From: Bradyrhizobium diazoefficiens
Lineage (GTDB): Bacteria > Pseudomonadota > Alphaproteobacteria > Rhizobiales > Xanthobacteraceae
NCBI RefSeq assembly: GCF_016612535.1
Contig: NZ_JAENXS010000002.1
Span: 1,488,001-1,552,000 of the forward strand
DNA length: 64,000 nucleotides
Reading direction: 5' to 3'
Position 1 is the first letter of the stretch, and each line of letters begins with the position of its first letter. Below the pieces are notes generated by a model. That model was not told where the DNA came from. It worked only from the letters and a program-made list of their open reading frames with translations, and searched no databases. Shown here in pieces: positions 35,694-45,501 of this stretch. A program made the translations under genes and the position numbers.

Positions 35694-36581
35694 TCAGGCT
35701 GCGGCGATCTCGTGCCCCGCCATCAGTTCCAGCGCCCGCACCATCGCCGAATGATCCCAGCCCTTGCCGCCATGCGCGGTGCAGGACGAGAACAATTGCT
35801 GCGCCACCGCCGTGCTCGGCAACGACAGACCAAGTGCACGCGCACCTTCGAGCGCGAGGTTGAGATCCTTCTGGTGCAGCTCGATGCGGAAGCCAGGATC
35901 GAAATTGCGCTTCACCATGCGTTCGCCATGCACTTCGAGAATGCGCGAGGAGGCAAAGCCGCCCATCAACGCCTTGCGCACCAGTGCAGGGTCGGCTCCG
36001 GCCTTGGATGCGAACAGCAGCGCCTCGCTCACCGCCTCGATCGTCAGCGCCACGATGATCTGGTTGGCGACCTTCGTCGTCTGGCCGTCGCCATTGGCGC
36101 CAACATGCGTGACGTTCTTGCCCATCTTGTCGAAGATCGGTTTCATGGTGTTGAAGGCCCGCTCCGGCCCGCCGACCATGATGGTGAGGCTCGCTGCCTT
36201 GGCGCCGACCTCGCCACCCGACACCGGCGCATCGAGATAATCCGCACCGAGCGCCTCGATCTTCTTCGCGAACTCTTTCGTCGCCAGCGGCGAGATCGAG
36301 CTCATGTCGACCACAATCTTGCCCTTGGAGATGCCGCCCGCGACGCCGTCCTTGCCGAACAACACGGCTTCGACATGCGGTGTATCCGGCACCATGATGA
36401 TGACGGCATCCACCTCCTCCGCCACCTCCTTGGCCGATTTGCAGGCGGTGCCGCCGGCTGCGATCAGCTCGGGCGCGACCGGCGCGACGTCATGCAGGAG
36501 AACGCGATGGCCCGCGGCCAGAAGATGGCCGGCCATCGGCCTTCCCATGGTGCCAAGTCCGATGAAGCCGATGTCGATCAT
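35694..36581 (-). CDS. glxR: Tartronate semialdehyde reductase
   Basis: 295-residue beta-hydroxyacid dehydrogenase. N-terminal NAD(P) motif GFIGLGTMGRPMAGHL (about residues 5-20), substrate motif DAPVSGGEVGAKAASLTIMV (about 117-136) and catalytic lysine in TTKVANQIIV (about 169-178). With the two upstream genes it completes the glycerate pathway: tartronate semialdehyde to D-glycerate. Begins 12 bp after the hydroxypyruvate isomerase stop, so it is the third gene of the gcl-hyi-glxR operon. Confidence 0.9.
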   Translation of the reverse strand: MIDIGFIGLGTMGRPMAGHLLAAGHRVLLHDVAPVAPELIAAGGTACKSAKEVAEEVDAVIIMVPDTPHVEAVLFGKDGVAGGISKGKIVVDMSSISPLATKEFAKKIEALGADYLDAPVSGGEVGAKAASLTIMVGGPERAFNTMKPIFDKMGKNVTHVGANGDGQTTKVANQIIVALTIEAVSEALLFASKAGADPALVRKALMGGFASSRILEVHGERMVKRNFDPGFRIELHQKDLNLALEGARALGLSLPSTAVAQQLFSSCTAHGGKGWDHSAMVRALELMAGHEIAAA

Positions 36582-36593
36582 GTCAGGATATCC

Positions 36594-37379
36594 TCAGGTC
36601 TCAAACGTCTGCGCGGCGTGCCAGGACAGGCCTTCCAGCGTCGTGGTGCGCGGCTTGTATTCGCAGCCGATCCAGCCGCGATAGCCGATTGCGTCGAGGT
36701 GGCGGAACAGGAAAGGGTAGTTGATCTCGCCGGTTCCGGGCTCATGGCGGCCGGGATTATCGGCGAGCTGGATGTGCGCGATCTGCGGCAGATATTCCTG
36801 CATGGTCCGGGCGAGATCGCCCTCCATGATCTGCATGTGATAGATGTCGTACTGGACGAACAAGTTGTTCGACCGCACCTCGGAGATCAGCTGTATCGCC
36901 TGCTCGGTACCGTTGAGAAAGAAGCCGGGAATGTCCAGCGTGTTGATCGGCTCGACCAGCAGCTTGATTTTCTCGCGCGCCAGCGTCGAAGCCGCGAAAC
37001 GCAAATTTCCGACCAGCGTCTCCTGAAGCTCGCGGGGATCCGCATCCACAGGTGCGATGCCGACGAGACAATTGAGCTGCTCGCAATCGAGCGCCTTGGC
37101 ATAGTCGATCGCGCGGAACACGCCGTCGCGGAATTCGGCAGCGCGATCGGGCATGATCGCGATGCCGCGCTCGCCACCGGCCCAGTTGCCGGCGGGGAGA
37201 TTGTGCAGCACTTGCGTCAGCCCGTGGACTTCGAGCTGCTCGCGCAAGAGCGCCTTGTCGAAATCATAGGGGAAGAGATACTCGACCCCGGCAAAGCCCG
37301 CTGCTTTCGCCGCCGCAAAGCGGTCGGGAAATGGCATCTCGTTGAAGAGCATGGTGAGGTTGGCGGCAAATTTCGGCAT
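36594..37379 (-). CDS. hyi: Hydroxypyruvate isomerase
   Basis: 261-residue TIM-barrel isomerase of the xylose isomerase-like family. The metal/catalytic glutamates lie in KLLVEPINTLDIPGFFL (about residues 140-156) and IGCEYKPRTTTLEGLSW (about 240-256); the N-terminus MPKFAANLTMLFNEMPF is typical of Hyi. It interconverts hydroxypyruvate and tartronate semialdehyde. 11 bp downstream of gcl and 12 bp upstream of glxR. Confidence 0.9.
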   Translation of the reverse strand: MPKFAANLTMLFNEMPFPDRFAAAKAAGFAGVEYLFPYDFDKALLREQLEVHGLTQVLHNLPAGNWAGGERGIAIMPDRAAEFRDGVFRAIDYAKALDCEQLNCLVGIAPVDADPRELQETLVGNLRFAASTLAREKIKLLVEPINTLDIPGFFLNGTEQAIQLISEVRSNNLFVQYDIYHMQIMEGDLARTMQEYLPQIAHIQLADNPGRHEPGTGEINYPFLFRHLDAIGYRGWIGCEYKPRTTTLEGLSWHAAQTFET

Positions 37380-37390
37380 GATGCGGTTCC

Positions 37391-39181
37391 CTATTCTGCC
37401 GGCTGCAACACGCCGGGCCTGACGGTCCCGACCTCGTCGAGCGGCAGATCCAGCACCTCCTCAAACTCGACGATGTTGTCGATCTCCGTGCCCATCGCGA
37501 TGTTGGTGACGCGTTCGAGGATGAACTCGACCACCACGGGCACGCGGTGCTTCTTCATCAATTCGCGCGCGGTCGCGAACGCCGCCTGGGTCTCCTTGGG
37601 GTCGGTGACGCGGATCGCCTTGCAACCGAGGCCTTCGGCGACCGCGACATGGTCGACGCCGTAACCGCCGAGTTCGGGCGCGTTGATGTTCTCGAACGAG
37701 AGCTGGACGTGGTAATCCATATCGAAGCCGCGCTGGGCCTGGCGGATCAGGCCGAGATAGGAATTGTTCACGACGACGTGGATGTAAGGCAGATTGAACT
37801 GCGCCCCGACCGCGAGCTCCTCGATCAGGAACTGGAAGTCGTAATCGCCCGACAGCGCGACGATGTCGCGATCAGGGCATGCCGCGCGCACGCCGAGCGC
37901 CGCCGGCAGCGTCCAGCCGAGCGGTCCCGCCTGGCCGGCATTGATCCAGTTGCGCGGCTTGTAGACGCCCAGGAACTGCGCGCCGGCGATTTGCGACAGG
38001 CCGATCACGCTGACGTAGGTCGTGTCACGGCCGAACGCCTTGTTCATCTCCTCATAGACGCGCTGCGGCTTGATCGGGACATTGTCGAAATGGCTCTTGC
38101 GCAGCATGGTCTTCTTGCGATCGCGGCAGGCGGCGGGCCAAGCCTGGCGCTCGCGCAACCTGCCGGAACGTCGCCACTCCCTGGCGACGGTGACGAAGAG
38201 TTCGAGCGCGGCCTTGGCGTCCGAGACGATGCCGAGATCGGGATTGAACACGCGGCCGATCTGGGTCGGCTCGATATCGACATGCACGAAGGTGCGGCCC
38301 TTGGTGTAGGTCTCGACCGAGCCGGTGTGACGGTTGGCCCAGCGGTTGCCGATGCCGAGCACGAAGTCCGATTCCAGCATCGTGGCATTGCCATAGCGAT
38401 GACTGGTCTGAAGGCCGACCATGCCGGCCATCAACACGTGATCGTCGGGGATCGCGCCCCAGCCCATCAGCGTCGGCACGACAGGAACGTTGGCAATCTC
38501 GGCGAATTCCACCAGCAGGTCGGATGCATCGGCGTTGATGATGCCCCCGCCCGCCACGATCAGCGGCCGCTCGGCCGCATTGAGCATCTCCAGCGCCTTT
38601 TCGACCTGTTTTCGCGTGGCGGTCGGCTTGTAGACAGGCAGCGGCTCATAGGTCTCGTCATCGAACTCGATCTCGGCGAGCTGCACGTCGATCGGCATGT
38701 CGATCAGTACCGGCCCCGGCCGCCCCGAACGCATCACATGAAACGCCTGACTGAACACGCGCGGCACCAGAGCCGGCTCGCGCACCGTCACAGCCCATTT
38801 GGTCACGGGCTTCGCGATCGACTCGATGTCGACGGCCTGAAAGTCCTCCTTGTAGAGCCGCGCCCGCGGCGCTTGCCCCGTGATGCAGAGGATCGGAATG
38901 GAATCGGCGATCGCCGAATAGAGCCCGGTGATCATGTCGGTGCCGGCCGGCCCGGAGGTACCGATGCAGACGCCGATATTGCCGGCCTTCGCCCGCGTAT
39001 AGCCCTCGGCCATGTGCGAAGCGCCCTCGACATGGCGCGCGAGGATGTGGCGGATCGAGCCGCGCTTCTTCAGCGCCGAATACAGCGGATTGATTGCGGC
39101 TCCGGGAACGCCGAAGGCGGTGGAGATGCCTTCCTTTTCCAGGATGCGCACGGCTGCATCGATAGCTCGCATCTTCGCCAT
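37391..39181 (-). CDS. gcl: Glyoxylate carboligase (tartronate-semialdehyde synthase)
   Basis: 596-residue ThDP enzyme joining two glyoxylate molecules into tartronate semialdehyde plus CO2. Position 51 is valine ([14 protein letters not shown]), replacing the glutamate that is otherwise universal in ThDP enzymes; this is diagnostic for Gcl, with the same number as in E. coli. ThDP motif [20 protein letters not shown] and [15 protein letters not shown] (about 450-485) and an FAD-binding central domain are present. First gene of gcl-hyi-glxR. The ATG giving MAKMRAIDA matches the E. coli N-terminus; a longer frame upstream is not used. Confidence 0.95.
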   Translation of the reverse strand: MAKMRAIDAAVRILEKEGISTAFGVPGAAINPLYSALKKRGSIRHILARHVEGASHMAEGYTRAKAGNIGVCIGTSGPAGTDMITGLYSAIADSIPILCITGQAPRARLYKEDFQAVDIESIAKPVTKWAVTVREPALVPRVFSQAFHVMRSGRPGPVLIDMPIDVQLAEIEFDDETYEPLPVYKPTATRKQVEKALEMLNAAERPLIVAGGGIINADASDLLVEFAEIANVPVVPTLMGWGAIPDDHVLMAGMVGLQTSHRYGNATMLESDFVLGIGNRWANRHTGSVETYTKGRTFVHVDIEPTQIGRVFNPDLGIVSDAKAALELFVTVAREWRRSGRLRERQAWPAACRDRKKTMLRKSHFDNVPIKPQRVYEEMNKAFGRDTTYVSVIGLSQIAGAQFLGVYKPRNWINAGQAGPLGWTLPAALGVRAACPDRDIVALSGDYDFQFLIEELAVGAQFNLPYIHVVVNNSYLGLIRQAQRGFDMDYHVQLSFENINAPELGGYGVDHVAVAEGLGCKAIRVTDPKETQAAFATARELMKKHRVPVVVEFILERVTNIAMGTEIDNIVEFEEVLDLPLDEVGTVRPGVLQPAE

Positions 39182-39235
39182 ATCGGACCTCGCTTGGTTT
39201 AAGTCAGCGAGCGAGATCATCGGGTGCGCAGGATG

Positions 39236-39252
39236 CGATCTCAACGAGATCG
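39236..39252. promoter_or_regulatory. Inverted repeat upstream of gcl
   Basis: CGATCTC / GAGATCG with a 3-nt spacer, 55 bp upstream of the gcl start; a second hairpin, CCGCGG-AAAAA-CCGCGG, lies at 39277-39293. Both are in the 152-bp gap between the adenine deaminase stop and gcl start. Either could be an operator for a glyoxylate-responsive regulator or the terminator of adenine deaminase (the repeat is followed by aaaataaaat-type A/T-rich sequence on one strand). Confidence 0.4.
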
Positions 39253-39333
39253 ATTTTATTTTCCACGATGCGGCAGCCGCGGAAAAACCGCGGTCGTCTC
39301 AAACGGTTAGATCGAGAAGCACGTGAAAGCAGA

Positions 39334-41136
39334 TCACTCGAACAGCGGTGCCAGCTCCATCTGCGGTACCAGCACGAGGCCCTTGTCGGTGATGCGTATT
39401 TCCGGAATGACCGATAGCGGAATCAGATTGAAGCCCATGTAGGGGATGCTGCAGCCAGCCTCCGCCCACTCGTGCTTCAGGACCTTGACCTCCTCGGCCA
39501 CCTCAGTGACGCGCTTGTCCGAGAGCAGCCCCGCGATCGGCAGCGGCACGAACGCCCTCACCTTACCGTCGGCGACGACACAGACGCCGCCCTGGTGTTC
39601 CCTAATCGCCGCAATCGCCACCTGCATATCGGGCTCGTTGGTCCCGGCGAGAATGATATTGTGGCTGTCGTGCCCGACGCTGGAGGCGACCGCGCCGCGC
39701 TTCAGACCAAAATCCTTCAACAGGCCATAGGCCACGTTGCCGGCCGACTTGCCGTGGCGCTCGACCACGGTGACAAAGCACAGGCCGTAGCGCGCGAACA
39801 GCGACGGCCAGTCCTTGGCGGGCTCGATTGCAACTTTCTCGTGGATCAGCGTGATCCCCGGCAGCGCGGTCTTGATCGCGTTGACGGTGCAGGCTTTCGA
39901 TGGCAGGTCCGGCGTCAGCTTCAGCTTCTCCGGCAGCTTCACGGTGACATAGGCCGCCTTCGGGTATTGATAGCGCTGCGACAGCGCCTGATCGAGCCGT
40001 GGCGTGATCTTGCGGTTCTCCACCACCAGCTCGCCGCCATACCAGGTCGATTGCGGCTTGAGATTGTCATCCATCAGCACGAGATCGGCGCGGCGACCGC
40101 CGCCGAGCCCGCCGATATCGCCGTCCATGCTGAACCGTGTGGCGCCATGGAGCGAGCCCATCGACCAGGCCTGCTCCGGCGACATCCCTGCCTTTACGGC
40201 TTCGCGGACCACCCAATCGAGACCGAACAGCAGGAGATCGTCGGCATCGCGATCATCAGTGCAGACCGCAGTCCGCTTGTGTGAGGCGCCGAGCTCGGTG
40301 ATGGTGCGGATCGCCTGCGGCAGCGAGTGCCACGGCGTGGTCGGCGGCCCGCCACGCAGGAAAACCCAGACGCCGGCATCGAGCAGATCGTCGGCGATGT
40401 CACGGTCGATCGCCTCATGGGTGTCGGTGACGCCGCTTGCCGCATAGGCCGCCACGAATTCGCGGCCATAGACATGCCCGGACACCGGCCGCCCGCGTTT
40501 CAGGGCCGCAGCGAGGATGGCGTGGCTGCGCTCGTCCCCCATGGTCACCGGCACAAAATCCATCTTCTCGCCAAGTGCCACCGCTTCGGGCCAGCGATCG
40601 AACAGGCCAGCGATCTTGTCTGGCGTGAGGTCGCCCCCGGCGGTCTCCAGTGCAGCCGAAGTTGCCGGCACCGTCGACGGCACGGTCAGGAAGATCGAGA
40701 GCGGCGCCTCGCGCGCGTCCTCCAGCATCGCCTCGACGCCGGCGACGTCCATGACGTTGCCGATCTCGTGGCTGTCGCAGAAGATCGTGGTGGTGCCGTT
40801 GAGCAGCGCCGCCTCCGCGTAGGCACAGGCCGTCACCATCGAGGACTCGACGTGGATGTGCGGATCGACCAGCCCCGGCGCGATGATGCCGCCAGCCGCG
40901 TCATAAGCCGCGACGTCGTTCCACACCTTCTTCGCCGCACCGGCCGGTTTCACCGCAGCGATCCGACCGCCGGTGACCCAGACCTCCCGTCCCGGATGGA
41001 TCCGCTCCGAATAGGTCGAGAGCACCCGCGCGCCCGCGATGACGAGATCCGGCGCGATGCGCGCGGAGGCGACATCGGCGAGGCGGCGCGTCATCGCATG
41101 CAACGGCGCGACGGCAAAACGAGTCAGTTTGGTCAT
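39334..41136 (-). CDS. ade: Adenine deaminase
   Basis: 600-residue amidohydrolase converting adenine to hypoxanthine. Metal motif [20 protein letters not shown] (about residues 89-108), with further conserved [15 protein letters not shown] and [18 protein letters not shown]. Length and C-terminal domain ([20 protein letters not shown]) match bacterial Ade (about 590 residues). It could feed purine breakdown to allantoin and glyoxylate, which links it to the downstream gcl operon on the same strand. Confidence 0.92.
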   Translation of the reverse strand: MTKLTRFAVAPLHAMTRRLADVASARIAPDLVIAGARVLSTYSERIHPGREVWVTGGRIAAVKPAGAAKKVWNDVAAYDAAGGIIAPGLVDPHIHVESSMVTACAYAEAALLNGTTTIFCDSHEIGNVMDVAGVEAMLEDAREAPLSIFLTVPSTVPATSAALETAGGDLTPDKIAGLFDRWPEAVALGEKMDFVPVTMGDERSHAILAAALKRGRPVSGHVYGREFVAAYAASGVTDTHEAIDRDIADDLLDAGVWVFLRGGPPTTPWHSLPQAIRTITELGASHKRTAVCTDDRDADDLLLFGLDWVVREAVKAGMSPEQAWSMGSLHGATRFSMDGDIGGLGGGRRADLVLMDDNLKPQSTWYGGELVVENRKITPRLDQALSQRYQYPKAAYVTVKLPEKLKLTPDLPSKACTVNAIKTALPGITLIHEKVAIEPAKDWPSLFARYGLCFVTVVERHGKSAGNVAYGLLKDFGLKRGAVASSVGHDSHNIILAGTNEPDMQVAIAAIREHQGGVCVVADGKVRAFVPLPIAGLLSDKRVTEVAEEVKVLKHEWAEAGCSIPYMGFNLIPLSVIPEIRITDKGLVLVPQMELAPLFE

Positions 41137-41221
41137 CGGGAATCTCGCGTGGCGTTACGGCCCCGCGATGGTTACGCCCCATGCCATACGGGGCAAGCTC
41201 AAATATAACGGCACGTCCTGC

Positions 41222-42022
41222 TTACGCTTTAGGCGTCGAACCACCTGCGGCCCCCGATCGAGCAGGTCTGCGCCGGTTCCGCGTTTGCGACGGCGCCGCG
41301 GCCGTGGGCTTGATCCGAATCCGCATCGACCGGCCCTTTGGCTCATCGATCTCGAAGGAATTTGTCTTTCGCACGAGGTCACTCAGCTTGCGGAAGCCAA
41401 AGGTCCTTGGATCGAAATCAGACGCCAAATTGGCAAGCTGCCGGCCGACTTCTCCGAGCGTCACCCAGCCGTCCTCGCTTTCCATCTGGGTGATGACCTT
41501 CTTGATGATGGGCGTCGCCGCATCGGGAGGCTGAAGCGATGTCGACCTTGAGGCGGCGTCCTGGGTGGTCGCCGTGCCGGCAAGCAGGTTCTCGGTGTAG
41601 ACGAACCTTCGGCAAGCCTGCCTGAAGCTTTCCGGTGTCTTCTGCTCGCCGAACCCAAAGACGTCGACGCCCTGCTCCCGGATTCGGGCGGCGAGACGGG
41701 TAAAATCACTGTCGGACGACACCAGGCAAAAGCCGTCGAACCGGCCGCTGTGAAGCAGGTCCATTGCATCGATGACCAGGGTTATGTCGGAGGCATTCTT
41801 TCCCGTCGTATAGGCGAACTGCTGCTGCGGGATGATCGCATGTTTCGAGAGAATGTCGGCCCAGCCCCTGGATCGCGCATTGGAGAAGTCACCATAGATG
41901 CGGCGAACGCTGGCCTCACCGATCTTGGCAATCTCCTCGAACAGTCCATCCGCGATCTTAGCGGAGGCATTGTCGGCGTCGATCAGGACAGCGAGACGGG
42001 GCGAACGGAGCTCGGACGGCAT
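41222..42022 (-). CDS. NYN-domain ribonuclease-like protein with C-terminal OST-HTH domain
   Basis: 266-residue protein. The NYN (PIN-like) nuclease domain covers about residues 8-160 with acidic residues in VLIDADNASA, DITLVIDAMDLL and LVSSDSDFTRLAARIRE. The C-terminal half (about 175-235, VITQMESEDGWVTLGEVGRQ through FGFRKLSDLVRKTN) matches the OST-HTH/LOTUS RNA-binding domain, followed by a basic tail. Predicted RNA-processing or LabA-like function; no partner gene adjacent. The ATG at 42022 (MPSELRSPRL) is preferred over an upstream start. Confidence 0.85.
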   Translation of the reverse strand: MPSELRSPRLAVLIDADNASAKIADGLFEEIAKIGEASVRRIYGDFSNARSRGWADILSKHAIIPQQQFAYTTGKNASDITLVIDAMDLLHSGRFDGFCLVSSDSDFTRLAARIREQGVDVFGFGEQKTPESFRQACRRFVYTENLLAGTATTQDAASRSTSLQPPDAATPIIKKVITQMESEDGWVTLGEVGRQLANLASDFDPRTFGFRKLSDLVRKTNSFEIDEPKGRSMRIRIKPTAAAPSQTRNRRRPARSGAAGGSTPKA

Positions 42023-42128
42023 GACATTCCCCAAAAAGGACGCGACGACGGTAGATGGATATACCGATGTCGGGGCTCTTGCCGCCAGACCTGATTTCAT
42101 TCAAGGCGCGAAGGAGCGCAAACCTGGC

Positions 42129-42968
42129 TCAGGCCGGGTTCGCCTCCGGCATCACGCCGCCGAGGGCCGCCGTGAGCTCTGCCGCCACCTCGCGCACCAT
42201 GCGGCCGACCTCCGGAAGCCGGGCGTCGGTGACCCGGCTGGTCAGGCCCGAGACGGAGATCGCAGCGAGCGGCTCGGCGAGCGCATTGTAGACGACGGCG
42301 GCGACACAGCGCAGGCCCATTTCGGCTTCCTCGTCGTCGATCGCATAACCCTGCTTGCGGATCGCTGCGAGTTCCCGGAATAGGTCGCTCGGCCGGACGA
42401 TCGACTTCTCCGTCAAACGCGGCATGCCGTGATGGCGGATGACGGCGCCGACGTCCTCGTCCGAATAGGTCGCGAGCACCGCCTTGCCGACGCCCGACGT
42501 CACCATGGGAACGCGGCCGCCAACCTTGGTCAGGGAGCGCATGATCTCGCGGCTCTCCATGCGGGTCAGCACGATGATGAATTCGTCGTCAACCACGGCG
42601 AGGTTGGCGGTCTCGCGGGTGAGATCGCGCAACTTGCGCAGGTACGGAATCGCCTGCGCGGTGAAATTCCGCCGCCGCGCGAAGCTCGCGCCGACCGTGA
42701 AACTGCGCACACCGACGTGCCATTTGGATTCAGCGCGGTCAAACTGCACGAAGCGGCGGCTTTCCAGCGTCGCCAACAGGCGGTGCACGGTCGAAGCCGA
42801 TAGGCCGGTGCGGACAGCGAGATCGCTGAGGCGATAGCCTTCGTCGTCCTCGGCCAGCGTCTCGAGAATGGACAGCGCGCGGTCGACGGACTGCACGCCG
42901 CCGTCACGGTCGGCTTCCGATGCCGATCGCGGCTCGAGCGATTTGCGCCTGATCACGTTCTTGCCCAT
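42129..42968 (-). CDS. IclR-family transcriptional regulator
   Basis: 279-residue regulator with an N-terminal winged helix (about residues 25-85, VQSVDRALSILETLAEDDEG then LSDLAVRTGLSASTVHRLLA) and a C-terminal IclR effector domain (about 95-270, ending AEPLAAISVSGLTSRVTDAR). Such regulators often respond to glyoxylate, aromatic acids or acyl-type ligands. It is downstream of and on the same strand as the ADP-forming acyl-CoA ligase and could regulate C2 genes in this region, though the target is not shown. Confidence 0.87.
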   Translation of the reverse strand: MGKNVIRRKSLEPRSASEADRDGGVQSVDRALSILETLAEDDEGYRLSDLAVRTGLSASTVHRLLATLESRRFVQFDRAESKWHVGVRSFTVGASFARRRNFTAQAIPYLRKLRDLTRETANLAVVDDEFIIVLTRMESREIMRSLTKVGGRVPMVTSGVGKAVLATYSDEDVGAVIRHHGMPRLTEKSIVRPSDLFRELAAIRKQGYAIDDEEAEMGLRCVAAVVYNALAEPLAAISVSGLTSRVTDARLPEVGRMVREVAAELTAALGGVMPEANPA

Positions 42969-43059
42969 CGCGACCTGACTGTTCTCACCTCTCCCCGCGC
43001 TTGTCCGCCGAAGCCTGGGCGAAGGCCGATGCGGGGAGAGGCGAATGGACGCCGTCGTC

Positions 43060-45189
43060 TCAGAGCAGCCCTGCCCCGCGCGCCCATTTGTACTTGGCGC
43101 CGAGCACTTCGACCGGGAGCTCAGTCGAGTAGGCATAGGCCGGGATGCCGTTCTGGTAGAGATATTCGGCGGCTTCCTCGACCTCGACGTCGCCGGCGAG
43201 GGAGGCCACGATCGGCTTGACGAAGCCCTTGGCCTCCATCTCCTTCTTCACCTCGACCATGTTGCGGGCGAACACCATCGGCGGCGTGACGATGGTGTGC
43301 CAGTAGCCGAGGATCAGCGAATGGATGCGCTCATCGGTCAGGCCGAGCTTCACCGTGTTGACGTAGGTGATCGGCGGCTCGCCGCCGGTGATATCCACGG
43401 GATTTCCGGCCGCACCGAACGGCGGGATGAACTTGCGGAAGGCCGCATCGAGATCCGGCGGCATCGACATCAGCGACAGGCCGTTGTCGACGCAGGAGTC
43501 CGACAGCAGCACGCCCGAGCCGCCGGCACCGGTGATGATCAGCACGTTCTCGCCCTTCGGCGTCGGCAGCACCGGCACGCCACGGGCGAATTCGAGCAAT
43601 TGCCGCAAGCTACGGGCCCGGATCACGCCGGACTGCGCCAGGACATCCTCGTAGATCTTGTCGTTGCCGGCGAGCGCGCCGGTGTGCGACGAGGCGGCCT
43701 TGGCGCCGGCCGAGGTGCGGCCGGCCTTGAGCACGATGACGGGCTTCTTCTTGGAGACGCGTTTTGCGGCTTCCGCGAAAGCGCGGCCGTCCTTGAGGTC
43801 TTCGCAGTGCTGCGCGATCAGGTTCGTGTTCGGATCCTGCTCGAAGAAGGCGAGCAGATCGTCCTCGTCGATGTCGGACTTGTTGCCGAGGCCAACGATG
43901 GCGGAGACGCCCATCTTGGCCGAGCGCGAGAATCCGATGATGGCCATGCCAATGCCGCCCGACTGCGACGACAGCGCCGCGTGGCCCTTGACGTCATAGG
44001 CCGTGCAGAAGGTCGCGCAGAGATTGGCAGGCGTATAGTAGAAGCCGTAGATGTTCGGCCCCATCAGGCGGATGTCGTACTTCTTGCCGATTTCGACGAT
44101 CTCGGCCTGCAGCTCGGGCGCGCCGGCTTCAGCGAAGCCCGACGGGATCAGCACTGCACCCGGGATCTTCTTCTCACCGCATTCGACCAGCGCGCCGGCC
44201 ACGAACTTCGCGGGGATCGCAAACACCGCGGTGTCGATCACGCCCGGCACGTCCTTGACGCTCTTATAGGCCTTGTAGCCGAGGATCTCGGCAGCCTTGG
44301 GATGGATCGGATAGATCTCGCCCTTGTAACCGCCGTTGATGAGGTTCTTCATCACGGAGTTGCCGATCTTGCCGTCTTCCGCGGAGGCACCGACTACGGC
44401 GACCGCCTTCGGCTGCATGATGCGGCTCATCGCGGCGACGATCTCTTCGGTCGGGCGCGGCTTCGGCTTGGGCTTGTAGGCGAAGTCGACGACGATGCGC
44501 ACGTCGGCCGCGATCGCATCCTTCGCCGTCGCGAACACCGGGTTGAGGTCGAGCTCGATAATCTCGGGGAAATCGGTGACCAGCTGCGAGACCTTGACGA
44601 TGACTTCGGCCAGCGCCGTGCGGTTCACCGGCTCGCCGCCACGCACGCCCTTCAAAATCTCATGCGCCTGGATGCCGTCGAGCATCGAGAGCGCGTCTTC
44701 CTTGGTCGCGGGCGCGAGGCGGAAGGTGATGTCTTTCAGCACTTCGACCAGCACGCCGCCGAGGCCGAAGGCGACTAGCTTACCGAACGAGCCGTCGGTG
44801 ATGGAACCGACGATCACCTCGGTGCCGCCGGCCAGCATCTGCTGCACCTGGATGCCCTCGATCTTGGCGTCGGCCTTGTACTTCCTGGCGTTCCCGAGAA
44901 TGGTCTCGTAGGCCTTCTCGGCATCCTCAGCCGTTTTGACGCCGACAATGACGCCGCCGGCCTCGGTCTTGTGGAGGATGTCCGGCGAGACGATCTTCAT
45001 CACCACCGGGAAGCCTATCGAGGACGCCATCTTGCCGGCCTCGCCCGCCGACTTCGCCACGCCTTCCTTCGGCACCGGGATGCCGTAGGCGTCGCAGACC
45101 AGCTTGCCTTCCGGGGCCGTCAGGCTGGTGCGGTTGTCCGCCTTGACCTGATCAAGGACCTTGCGGACGGCGTCTTTGGAATTGGACAT
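43060..45189 (-). CDS. ADP-forming acetate/acyl-CoA ligase family protein
   Basis: 709-residue fused acyl-CoA synthetase. N-terminal ATP-grasp domain (about 1-230, IVSPDILHKTEAGGVIVGVK with its phospho-transfer histidine and LAFGLGGVLVEVLKD-type loop) is followed by the CoA-binding and CoA-ligase domains (about 260-709, AVAVVGASAEDGKIGNSVM; catalytic histidine in ASSHTGALAGNDKIYEDV). It makes acyl-CoA from acid, ATP and CoA with ADP release. Divergent from the GntR-oxc-frc operon and found beside oxalate genes, so it may activate oxalate or formate or supply a CoA donor for formyl-CoA transferase. Substrate is inferred. Confidence 0.85.
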   Translation of the reverse strand: MSNSKDAVRKVLDQVKADNRTSLTAPEGKLVCDAYGIPVPKEGVAKSAGEAGKMASSIGFPVVMKIVSPDILHKTEAGGVIVGVKTAEDAEKAYETILGNARKYKADAKIEGIQVQQMLAGGTEVIVGSITDGSFGKLVAFGLGGVLVEVLKDITFRLAPATKEDALSMLDGIQAHEILKGVRGGEPVNRTALAEVIVKVSQLVTDFPEIIELDLNPVFATAKDAIAADVRIVVDFAYKPKPKPRPTEEIVAAMSRIMQPKAVAVVGASAEDGKIGNSVMKNLINGGYKGEIYPIHPKAAEILGYKAYKSVKDVPGVIDTAVFAIPAKFVAGALVECGEKKIPGAVLIPSGFAEAGAPELQAEIVEIGKKYDIRLMGPNIYGFYYTPANLCATFCTAYDVKGHAALSSQSGGIGMAIIGFSRSAKMGVSAIVGLGNKSDIDEDDLLAFFEQDPNTNLIAQHCEDLKDGRAFAEAAKRVSKKKPVIVLKAGRTSAGAKAASSHTGALAGNDKIYEDVLAQSGVIRARSLRQLLEFARGVPVLPTPKGENVLIITGAGGSGVLLSDSCVDNGLSLMSMPPDLDAAFRKFIPPFGAAGNPVDITGGEPPITYVNTVKLGLTDERIHSLILGYWHTIVTPPMVFARNMVEVKKEMEAKGFVKPIVASLAGDVEVEEAAEYLYQNGIPAYAYSTELPVEVLGAKYKWARGAGLL

Positions 45190-45348
45190 GTGGCTTCTCC
45201 CTTGACCTTCAGTTCTTTGCTTTGCAAAGCGCGCGTAGTGCGGCTGCCCGTGATACTTGCCATCGCCGCGCTCTGTTCCGCGTGGCGGAATGCAGCGGCA
45301 CAAGGGCCTGGACTACTCCGCCGGTTTGGATCAAAAATGGCTAGCGAT

Positions 45349-45364
45349 GGCATTTGGTATGCCA
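45349..45364. promoter_or_regulatory. Operator-like motif, copy 1
   Basis: GGCATTTGGTATGCCA, containing the inverted repeat GGCAT-N5-ATGCC. It is repeated identically at 45430-45445, 81 bp away (close to eight helical turns), in the 312-bp region between the acyl-CoA ligase gene and the GntR gene. The symmetry and repetition indicate binding sites for the adjacent GntR/FCD regulator controlling both divergent units. Confidence 0.65.
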
Positions 45365-45429
45365 GAAGCCAACTTGTCAAGCCAGAGCACCATCCAGAAC
45401 GCCGCAAAAAATCGCCAGCTTGACATTCT

Positions 45430-45445
45430 GGCATTTGGTATGCCA
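45430..45445. promoter_or_regulatory. Operator-like motif, copy 2
   Basis: Second exact copy of GGCATTTGGTATGCCA, 56 bp upstream of the GTG start of the GntR gene; a position suited to autoregulation and control of oxc-frc. Confidence 0.65.
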
Positions 45446-45501
45446 AAAACTTTCCGGTAAATATTCCTGTAAAAGACGACTCCCACTGGAGGAGAATCGT
45501 C

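Noticed and set aside
35676-37664. 662-codon plus-strand frame opposite glxR and hyi
   Set aside because: Composition is shadow-like and the minus-strand genes are unambiguous.
43045-44778. 577-codon plus-strand frame opposite the acyl-CoA ligase
   Set aside because: Shadow of the ligase; no domain content.
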